From: an uncultured Mycoplasmatota bacterium
Lineage (GTDB): Bacteria > Bacillota_I > Bacilli_A > RF39 > UBA660
NCBI GenBank assembly: GCA_947384645.1
Contig: CANDHX010000001.1
Location: forward strand, 1 to 30,649
DNA length: 30,649 nucleotides
Reading direction: 5' to 3'
The position numbers and the translations under genes were made by a program. Positions 7,299-13,467 of the stretch are shown here, one piece after another. Under the pieces are notes generated by a model. The model saw only the letters and a list, made by a program, of their open reading frames with translations. It ran no database searches and was not told the DNA's origin. Every line of letters begins with the position of its first letter. Positions within the stretch are counted from its first letter, which is position 1.

Positions 7299-7367
7299 CT
7301 CCATTTTTCTTCACAAAAATTATTCACAGGTGGTTTTGGTGTTAAGAGTTAGCTCAAGAAAAAGGAG
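7299..7367 (+). promoter_or_regulatory. Leader hairpin that masks the RBS of the small peptide
   Basis: In the plus-strand leader CUCC-A-UUUUUCUU (7299-7311) is complementary to AAGAAAAAGGAG (7356-7367): twelve pairs with a single bulged A. The second arm contains most of the ribosome binding site AAAGGAGG (7361-7368). Folding would close the site, a feature typical of type I toxin mRNAs. Pairing was worked out by eye. Confidence 0.55.
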
Positions 7368-7379
7368 GTTATGTAAAAT

Positions 7380-7457
7380 ATGCAAAAGACCAATCGTCAT
7401 TTAATCATATTTTTATATATCACTTTAGGGATTATCATCTATCTTTTGATAAAATAA
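7380..7457 (+). CDS. 25-residue hydrophobic membrane peptide, possible type I toxin
   Basis: Short plus-strand reading frame starting MQKTNRHLII and ending YLLIK. Residues 8-24 form one strongly hydrophobic helix flanked by positive residues (K3, R6, K25), the pattern of small membrane toxins and regulators. A perfect AAAGGAGG lies 11 bases upstream of the ATG, and the leader can base-pair over it. It has its own promoter at 7234-7262, about 110 bases upstream, and a convergently transcribed small RNA just beyond its stop. No similarity to Fst, TxpA or other named toxins could be recognised from memory; the call rests on size, hydrophobicity and locus layout. It could instead be an unrelated small membrane protein. 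Confidence 0.5.
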   Translation: MQKTNRHLIIFLYITLGIIIYLLIK

Positions 7458-7465
7458 TTACTTAA

Positions 7466-7552
7466 AGAAAAAACACAGCCTTCGATATCTGTGAAGAGTA
7501 TCGGCTGTGTATCAACACCTGGAGATACACACTAGCTCTAGCGTGTTCCTCT
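7466..7552 (-). ncRNA. Predicted ~87-nt small RNA convergent to the peptide gene
   Basis: Minus-strand unit with promoter TTGAAA (7582-7587), 17-base spacer and TATAAT (7559-7564), giving a start near 7552. The RNA would form a 5' hairpin (ACACGCUAG/CUAGUGUGU, 7546-7538/7535-7527, one G-U), a single-stranded linker with AUCUCCAGGUGUUG, and a terminator hairpin (7510-7473) with U6. No reading frame of note. It overlaps the 3' UTR of any transcript from the peptide gene, as antitoxin RNAs of Fst-type loci do. It could also be the distal 3' end of the gtrA transcript. Confidence 0.5.
7467..7510 (-). terminator. Strong intrinsic terminator of the small RNA
   Basis: Stem ACACAGC (7473-7479) with GCTGTGT (7504-7510), inner stem CGATA (7483-7487) with TATCG (7499-7503), an 11-base loop and a 3-base bulge. 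On the minus strand it is followed by six U (7468-7473). On the plus strand there is no U-run, so it is directional. Confidence 0.8.
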
Positions 7553-7558
7553 AATATG

Positions 7559-7587
7559 ATTATAATATTTATTATAAATTATTTCAA
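7559..7587 (-). promoter_or_regulatory. Promoter of the predicted small RNA
   Basis: TTGAAA (7582-7587), 17 bases, TATAAT (7559-7564) on the minus strand. A second TATAAT occurs at 7571-7576. The stretch 7588-7750 holds nothing further that I can identify. Confidence 0.6.
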
Positions 7588-7750
7588 TACTATTTGTTTC
7601 TCGAATTCCTAAATTTAGATAAATGTATTTAATCCAGTAAACATATTATATTTATTTAATAGACCCGCTTATATATTTCTAAGACCTAATATCAAATTTT
7701 GCGAGAATTCCAAATCAATTTTAAACATAATCTAAAATTTTTCCAAGACT

Positions 7751-8176
7751 TCAGTTTTCTTTTTTTATAAAGACTAAAAATTTGCTTATTATATAATTTA
7801 ATACCAATATTACGAACTGGGACACTATCTTCATCAGTTTATCGTTAAAGTGTAGTACAGTCACAGATAAAAACATCAATCCCATTTCTAATACCAAAGT
7901 TAAAATTCTAGCCCCGTAGAATTTTAAAGCCTCTTCCAATACTTTGGAATTCTTACTTTTAAAAACAAAAATTCGATTTGTAAAAAAGGCAAAAGTTACA
8001 GATAAAATCCAAGAAATGATAGTTGCAAGCTGCAATAAAAAAGCATTATCTGGATTAAAAACCGTTAATACACATAAGTAATAGCTTCCAAGACTTACTA
8101 AGGTTGTACATCCGCCGACTATTATATAGTTTATTATCTCTTCATATTTTTTATATAATTCTTTTAATTTCTTCAA
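7751..8176 (-). CDS. GtrA-family membrane protein
   Basis: Small polytopic protein of 141 residues with four hydrophobic helices (about 15-35, 45-68, 84-106, 114-136), the GtrA/PF04138 pattern. Features include NYIIVGGCTTLVSLGSYY near the N-terminus and TNRIFVFKSK between helices 2 and 3. GtrA proteins are thought to flip or assist undecaprenyl-linked sugars across the membrane. The start is a TTG at 8174-8176: there is no ATG near, and TAGGAG lies nine bases upstream. It stands alone, with a terminator of the next gene upstream, but is close to a polysaccharide operon whose phosphatase is fused to a second GtrA domain. Confidence 0.9.
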   Translation of the reverse strand: MKKLKELYKKYEEIINYIIVGGCTTLVSLGSYYLCVLTVFNPDNAFLLQLATIISWILSVTFAFFTNRIFVFKSKNSKVLEEALKFYGARILTLVLEMGLMFLSVTVLHFNDKLMKIVSQFVILVLNYIISKFLVFIKKEN

Positions 8177-8263
8177 AAATACTCACTCCTACAAAACCAA
8201 TTATATAACATTTCCCCATTTAAAAAAAGAAAATTTGTTAAAATAGTCGTTATTAATTTTAAA

Positions 8264-8288
8264 GAAAAAAAGAAACAAAAAAGTTTCC
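8264..8288 (-). terminator. Probable terminator after the winged-helix-like gene
   Basis: Minus strand GGAAAC-UUUUUU-GUUUC(U) (8287-8272) followed by a U-run (8265-8271). The stem is short (5-6 pairs). Confidence 0.5.
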
Positions 8289-8298
8289 AAAGTTTTAT

Positions 8299-8718
8299 TT
8301 ACCACCTATAGACGTCATCGACGAGATTTTCAGGTATATCGAAAAGCCTATTAGTTCTAGCGATATCGATTCTTGTTGCAATACTTATAATCGCAAAAAA
8401 AGACAGTTTCTCTGCATTGGGTAATTTTGTAAATATTTCGTTCCACACATCTTCATCTCTAATTACATCTAAGTATTTTATTCCTTTATAACTCAAAGAT
8501 TTAAGTTTATTATCTTTAAAAATTTCTCCGTCATCATATTGTTGTTTATCCGCAAATAAGACACAACGGTCTCTTTGTAAACAAGTAATGGCTTCTAAAA
8601 AATCTTCTAAAGGATAATTAAGCTTTTTTTGCATATCGCCAACTGTCATATATTCGTTATATGGAATTTTCTCTATCTCTAATAAAATATCTCTACAACA
8701 CTTGCTGTTTGCTATCAT
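8299..8718 (-). CDS. Hypothetical protein, DUF2513-like winged helix
   Basis: 139 residues from the ATG at 8716-8718; a GTG three codons earlier (8725-8727) sits on top of the RBS AAAGGA and is less likely. The order CRDILLEIEKIP near the N-terminus, a helix with two closely spaced Leu/Glu-rich segments, then LSYKGIKYLDVIRDEDVWNEI resembles DUF2513 proteins, which are predicted DNA-binding winged-helix proteins often carried by phages and mobile elements. This is a pattern match only. A -10 TATAAT is at 8742-8747. It follows the epimerase gene on the same strand by about 60 bases but has its own promoter and terminator. Function unknown. Confidence 0.6.
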   Translation of the reverse strand: MIANSKCCRDILLEIEKIPYNEYMTVGDMQKKLNYPLEDFLEAITCLQRDRCVLFADKQQYDDGEIFKDNKLKSLSYKGIKYLDVIRDEDVWNEIFTKLPNAEKLSFFAIISIATRIDIARTNRLFDIPENLVDDVYRW

Positions 8719-8741
8719 ACATAACACTTCCTTTCTATAGT

Positions 8742-8747
8742 ATTATA
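8742..8747 (-). promoter_or_regulatory. -10 element of the winged-helix-like gene
   Basis: TATAAT on the minus strand about 24 bases upstream of the ATG at 8718; the -35 region is an A/T run without clear consensus. Confidence 0.4.
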
Positions 8748-8781
8748 ACAAAAATTTTATTTAAAAAAAAAAGGAAAAGTA

Positions 8782-9891
8782 TTAAAGCTCTCCAAATTTT
8801 TCTATTATTGCATCGACTATTCTTTCGCTTGCATGGCCGTCTCCATATGGGTTAGATGCTTTACTCATCTTATCGTATTCATCTTTACTAGTTAAAAGTT
8901 TTTTAGTTTCTTCATATATGGTATTTTCATCTGTCCCCACTAGTTTCAAGGTACCTGCATCTATTCCTTCTGGACGCTCTGTTGTATTTCTCAAAACGAG
9001 CACTGGCTTCCCTAAACTAGGAGCTTCTTCTTGTATACCGCCGCTATCCGTGAGTATTAGATAAGCTTTATTTTGAAAATTGTGAAAGTCGAACACTTCC
9101 AATGGCTCGATGAGTTTTACTCTATCACTAGCTCCAAAAACTTCGTTAGCAACTTCTCTTACCTTAGGATTTAGATGTATTGGATATATTACTTTGACGT
9201 CGCTAAATTCGTCGACAATTCTTTTAATACCTTTAAAAATATGCCTCATCGGTTCTCCTAAATTTTCTCTTCTATGAGCAGTTAAAAGTATCATCTTCTC
9301 ATTTTCTTTTATCCATTCTAACTCCTTATGAGTATAGTCGTCCTTTACAGTAGTACCCATAGCGTCGATTACTGTATTTCCTGTAATAAAAATTTTCTCT
9401 TTATCGATATTTTCTTTTAAAAGATTATCTTTACTGAGTTCGGTTGGAGCAAAATACATATCGGTTAAACAGTCGACCATTTGCCTATTCATCTCTTCTG
9501 GATACGGAGAATACTTATCGTAAGTTCTAAGTCCAGCTTCGACGTGACCGATTGCAGTTTGGTTATAAAAAGCAGCTAAGGCTCCAGCAAACGTAGTCGT
9601 CGTATCACCATGAACTAAGACGATATCTGGTTCTTCTTTTTTGATAACTTCTTCTAGACCTTGTAAAGCTCTCGTCGTAACTTCTCCCAAAGTTTGACCT
9701 TGCTTCATGATATTCAAATCATAATCCGGTTCGATATCGAAAGTCTCCAAGACTTGGTCTAACATTTCCCTATGTTGAGCAGTAACACACACGATGCTTT
9801 TTATTTCTTTTCTTTTTTCTAACTCTTTGACGAGAGGAGCCATCTTGATAGCCTCTGGTCTCGTTCCAAATACGCTCATTACTTTAATCAT
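8782..9891 (-). CDS. wecB: UDP-N-acetylglucosamine 2-epimerase (non-hydrolysing)
   Basis: Cytoplasmic enzyme that interconverts UDP-GlcNAc and UDP-ManNAc for surface polysaccharide or teichoic-acid linkage units. All family hallmarks are present: FGTRPEAIKMAPLV at the start, VHGDTTTTFAGALAAF, GHVEAGLRTYDKYSPYPEE, TAHRREN and the UDP-binding SGGIQEEAPSLGKPVLVLR followed by TTERPEG. At 369 residues it has the usual length. RBS AAAGAGGT precedes the ATG. It is the last gene of the export operon: the gap to the preceding gene is only 41 bases without a terminator. A weak GGAGAG/CUUUUCC stem with a U-run follows the stop. Confidence 0.97.
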   Translation of the reverse strand: MIKVMSVFGTRPEAIKMAPLVKELEKRKEIKSIVCVTAQHREMLDQVLETFDIEPDYDLNIMKQGQTLGEVTTRALQGLEEVIKKEEPDIVLVHGDTTTTFAGALAAFYNQTAIGHVEAGLRTYDKYSPYPEEMNRQMVDCLTDMYFAPTELSKDNLLKENIDKEKIFITGNTVIDAMGTTVKDDYTHKELEWIKENEKMILLTAHRRENLGEPMRHIFKGIKRIVDEFSDVKVIYPIHLNPKVREVANEVFGASDRVKLIEPLEVFDFHNFQNKAYLILTDSGGIQEEAPSLGKPVLVLRNTTERPEGIDAGTLKLVGTDENTIYEETKKLLTSKDEYDKMSKASNPYGDGHASERIVDAIIEKFGEL

Positions 9892-9932
9892 AAATTACCT
9901 CTTTCTTATAACAAAATGTTTCTCAAAATAAA

Positions 9933-10913
9933 TCATCTACTAACTTTTAAATTTTTTCCATTATCCTTATTAAAAACGAATAGCTTTATTAAAATGAAAG
10001 TAACTGGCACAGCAATTGTTGCCGATACTAAATAGGAAATAAATTTAGAATAATTTAGTATATTTAAAAAAACAACAACACTGAAAATCTGTATTAAAAA
10101 ATTGGGAATATTATTAACAACATATTTAAAATAACTTTTAAAACTCAATTTTTTTCTAAAATTTAAAACCGAATTCAAAATATATGCAATCGTTAGACTA
10201 GTAACAAATCCAAAGACATAAGAAACAATTGGGTTACTAAAAACTGTATTATATAGATACGCTAAAGCTACACCATTGAACACATTTATCAATCCAATAA
10301 AAACAAAAACGATAAAATCTCTGGATATAAATATCCTAACTAACCTTTTTAGTAAAGACTCTTTATATTCTTGCCATGGAATTAAGCGTTCACCTTTAAC
10401 TATAAATGCATTCTTAGATATTTCCTTAAGAGGCATATCGGATAAAGAATCGCTATAAAAGTTTTCAATTTTTCCTCTAGAGTTAAAACGAATGACTTTT
10501 TCCTTTCCATGGCAGTTTTTTCCTACTAATTCACCTGTTTTAGTATTTACTTTTGTCGCAATTAAAGCTATATTCAATTTTTTACAAATAGGCGACAGCA
10601 AAAATTCTGGAGAAGCACTAATAATTATGTCATTCTCACTTTTAACCTCTAAATACCAATCTTTTATTTTACACTCATTCAAAGACCAAAATTTATTGAC
10701 CATATCTTCTAAATTATCAAAATATTTAATAAAAGCAAAAAAACAAGACTTCATATACTCTTTTTCTTTTATTTTTAGAAGATACAGTACTATAGAGATT
10801 AAAAATCTTGGTAAGACTTTTATACACCTCTTATTTTCATTAAAACAAAACTTAAAAAAGTCGATACTGGAATCTCCATCATATATAGTTCCATCAAAAT
10901 CATAAACATTCAT
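9933..10913 (-). CDS. HAD phosphatase - GtrA fusion
   Basis: Two-domain protein of 326 residues. The N-terminal HAD-IB type phosphatase (about 1-185) has motif I D5-F-D7-G-T, motif II S99-A-S101, a Lys in GKEKV (about 136-140) and motif IV D155-S-L-S-D159. A hydrophobic stretch at 33-47 in the cap suggests it sits on the membrane. The C-terminal GtrA domain (about 195-318) has four helices and the N-x-x-L-N-F-R-K loop. Its ATG overlaps the stop of the upstream UbiA gene by one base (TAATG). I infer that the HAD domain removes the 5-phosphate from polyprenyl-phospho-5-phosphoribose and the GtrA domain helps move the lipid-linked sugar outward. In mycobacteria the equivalent phosphatase is reported to be a PAP2-type protein, so the HAD form is a difference. 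Confidence 0.85.
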   Translation of the reverse strand: MNVYDFDGTIYDGDSSIDFFKFCFNENKRCIKVLPRFLISIVLYLLKIKEKEYMKSCFFAFIKYFDNLEDMVNKFWSLNECKIKDWYLEVKSENDIIISASPEFLLSPICKKLNIALIATKVNTKTGELVGKNCHGKEKVIRFNSRGKIENFYSDSLSDMPLKEISKNAFIVKGERLIPWQEYKESLLKRLVRIFISRDFIVFVFIGLINVFNGVALAYLYNTVFSNPIVSYVFGFVTSLTIAYILNSVLNFRKKLSFKSYFKYVVNNIPNFLIQIFSVVVFLNILNYSKFISYLVSATIAVPVTFILIKLFVFNKDNGKNLKVSR

Positions 10914-11758
10914 TAGAACACCTCTAACAGCAAAAGCATACTAATTCCATAAATAGTTGCTAAAGCTAATAAAGTTTTATCATTATAAAGAACAGTAGTA
11001 GGATCTCCCTCGTCATAACCTTCAATTATTAAAGAATATCTCATAAATATGATTATCACTAGGGGAATTGTAAAATAGAAATACTTTGCTTCTTGCTCAA
11101 TAGCCCAAAGCGAATAAAATACAAGTGTCAAAGATAAAGTAACATACTGAAATTTATCCAAAAAATCTTTATTATACTGTAAAAGTACTTTTCTACTATT
11201 TTTACTTGTTTGATATTCTTTTTTACGCTTTCCAAGTCCAAAAAAGAAAGATGCACTAACCATAGTTAAAAATAGCCAATTAGATACTCCAACAGAACTT
11301 AATGCAGCACCATAATAGACTCTGATTACAAATCCTGAAGCCAAAAGTGCAACATCTAAAATAGCGACGTTCTTTAATTTGAAACTATATGCTATATTTA
11401 CCATCATATAAGCTAACAAGAATAATAAAGCATCGTTTATAAATTTTAAATTTGTAAAGAAGTTTAAGACAAGCGATAAAACCAATAATACTATCGAGAT
11501 ACCAATAGCTGACTTTCTACTTATCTCGCCACTTGCTAAAGGCCTTTTTCTTTTAGTTGGATGCATCTTATCTTTTTCGATATCTCTTATATCATTTACT
11601 ATATATATAAAGGATGCCATAAACGAAAAAGCTAAAAAACCCAATCCATTAGCAACCAGATTACTATAAGATAAAGATTTAGAAAAAAGAATAGGAATAA
11701 AGATGAGAATATTTTTAATCCAATGCTTTACACGTAACAACTTTAAATATTTTTTCAT
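10913..11758 (-). CDS. Polyprenyl-phosphate phosphoribosyltransferase (DPPR synthase-like, UbiA family)
   Basis: Integral-membrane prenyltransferase of 281 residues and about 8-9 helices. The motif N55-D56-x-x-D59-x-x-x-D63 followed by HPTKRKRPLASG is the one seen in decaprenyl-phosphate phosphoribosyltransferase (Rv3806c), which moves phosphoribose from PRPP onto polyprenyl phosphate; it differs from the menaquinone- and heme-type UbiA members. The second Asp-rich loop lies near 204-210 (KDFLDK) and is less typical. The gene is spaced three bases from the GT-C gene and overlaps the HAD-GtrA gene, so the three are a unit. The DPPR assignment is by motif and context; the prenyl chain would be undecaprenyl in this lineage. 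Confidence 0.85.
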   Translation of the reverse strand: MKKYLKLLRVKHWIKNILIFIPILFSKSLSYSNLVANGLGFLAFSFMASFIYIVNDIRDIEKDKMHPTKRKRPLASGEISRKSAIGISIVLLVLSLVLNFFTNLKFINDALLFLLAYMMVNIAYSFKLKNVAILDVALLASGFVIRVYYGAALSSVGVSNWLFLTMVSASFFFGLGKRKKEYQTSKNSRKVLLQYNKDFLDKFQYVTLSLTLVFYSLWAIEQEAKYFYFTIPLVIIIFMRYSLIIEGYDEGDPTTVLYNDKTLLALATIYGISMLLLLEVF

Positions 11759-11761
11759 AAT

Positions 11762-13459
11762 TTACTCTTCCTTATTTTCCAAATCAACACATACTTTACC
11801 ATTCATTAAATATAGTATGTCATCTTTTTCACAAATGTCTTCCACAATTTCTACATTAGAAAATTTATCGATTACATTAAATAGTGCACCAGGCAATTCT
11901 TTGCTCGATACTTTAATGGTTTGTTCATCTTTTAAAACTCTTTGAACTTCGTCAATTTCTTTAGAACCTTGGAGCATTCCATAACCAATGGATTCATATA
12001 CACTATTAAATATTATATAAAAGTTGATTAGCAAGGCCAATACAATAAATTTACTGATATTTTTTGGTAAATCACCATTCATACCATTTAATAAAAACAA
12101 TACTATAAATGGTATGAGATATAATTGAGGTAAATATCTAGCCCACCAGCTCTCTTTTAGGATTAAAATTATAAATAACGTTGCAAATAAAGGCAAGAAA
12201 GCAATTATAGTTTTTTCATCAAATTTTCTCTTTTTAAATAAAAAGTACACTATGCCGAGACAGCTTGTAATAAGTATGCCGCCAAACAAGACTCCATATC
12301 CAGCAATTCTTGTATCGGGCATAGAAAATTGAGTAATCTCTCTACTTCTAAAAGTAAATGGTATTTTCAATTTATAACTTTTATTTCCTGTATTGCTCTC
12401 ATTAGTCGTTTCAGATAAATTAGAAACCAAAAATCTTTTAATTCTATTCATCTCTATAAGTCCAGTTGGAGTATTTGTATCCATTATGTCCACCGCATCG
12501 CTACCATATAAAGGATAAAAAGGATTACCATGGTCTAAAAAATTTTTGGGATAAGTAGATACTCCTATGATACCTATTCCAACAAATAAAGAAAGAACAG
12601 CAGTTATCGTCAACCATTTAAAATTTTCTAACCTTTGTTTCTTATTTATCAAAAAATAGAGATAAAAAACAAAAGAATAGATACCAGCATACGCAAATCC
12701 AGTAAACTTTATATTTATTAAGATACACAATGTCATAAAATATAATATAAAGTTTTGCGATTTTTCTATTGAATTACTCTTTTTTGACATAATGAATAGA
12801 GAAATGAGCATCACTATTAAGAAATTTCCTAAAATGCCGTCGTTATAAAAGGTACCAAACTGGCATAGAATAACCGGATTCAAAGCTATTAAAAAGGCTA
12901 ATATATAATTCAAATACTTGCTTTTAAAATTTAATATTGCTAATACAAAAGCAAAAGTAGATATTATTAATAATAAGGTAATACTCTTCCCACATTCAAT
13001 ATTTCCAGTTATATTATATACATTAGCAGCATAAGTCCAGGTCGCCTTTCCATAGTGGTCATTCCAAATACCAGCTGCATCGCTTACTTGAACACTACTC
13101 TCTTCATTAAAGTCTTCGATACTTTGATAAATAGGGTTCCAGCCTTTACTCATTTGTCCAATTGCAATTTTGTGATATAGATTTCCATCGCATGAATTGT
13201 CAAGAATTTTTCCTGAAACATAAAAACTTCCCCCGATAAATAATAACAATAATAGAGAAACGATTGCTATCTCTTTTTTACTATACCGATGTCTATAATA
13301 AATATAACTCCAGCAACCTAAAGATAACAGAAAGGCTATAATAAAATTCCACTCAGATATAGAAATCTTTATAATCCATAAAAAACTAGTTACAAAGATA
13401 TTAAAGAAAATGAAACTTATTAACATAAAAGCAAAATCATAAATTATATTCTTTTTCAT
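11762..13459 (-). CDS. GT-C type polytopic membrane glycosyltransferase
   Basis: About 565 residues with 11-13 hydrophobic helices, long extracytoplasmic loops and a soluble C-terminal tail of about 70 residues. After the second or third helix the outer loop has C-D-G-N-L-Y-H (about residues 90-96), then GWNPIY and a later YPKNFLDHGNPFYPLYG loop; an acidic residue in the first outer loop is the usual GT-C catalytic signature. GT-C enzymes use polyprenyl-phosphate sugars as donors on the outer face, which fits the lipid-sugar genes beside it. A GTG at 13475-13477 would give six extra residues, but GAGG eight bases before the ATG at 13457-13459 favours the latter. CpG is clearly scarcer here than in the flanking glycosyltransferase genes. 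Donor (polyprenyl-phospho-pentose) is inference. Confidence 0.75.
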   Translation of the reverse strand: MKKNIIYDFAFMLISFIFFNIFVTSFLWIIKISISEWNFIIAFLLSLGCWSYIYYRHRYSKKEIAIVSLLLLLFIGGSFYVSGKILDNSCDGNLYHKIAIGQMSKGWNPIYQSIEDFNEESSVQVSDAAGIWNDHYGKATWTYAANVYNITGNIECGKSITLLLIISTFAFVLAILNFKSKYLNYILAFLIALNPVILCQFGTFYNDGILGNFLIVMLISLFIMSKKSNSIEKSQNFILYFMTLCILINIKFTGFAYAGIYSFVFYLYFLINKKQRLENFKWLTITAVLSLFVGIGIIGVSTYPKNFLDHGNPFYPLYGSDAVDIMDTNTPTGLIEMNRIKRFLVSNLSETTNESNTGNKSYKLKIPFTFRSREITQFSMPDTRIAGYGVLFGGILITSCLGIVYFLFKKRKFDEKTIIAFLPLFATLFIILILKESWWARYLPQLYLIPFIVLFLLNGMNGDLPKNISKFIVLALLINFYIIFNSVYESIGYGMLQGSKEIDEVQRVLKDEQTIKVSSKELPGALFNVIDKFSNVEIVEDICEKDDILYLMNGKVCVDLENKEE

Positions 13460-13467
13460 AATTAACC

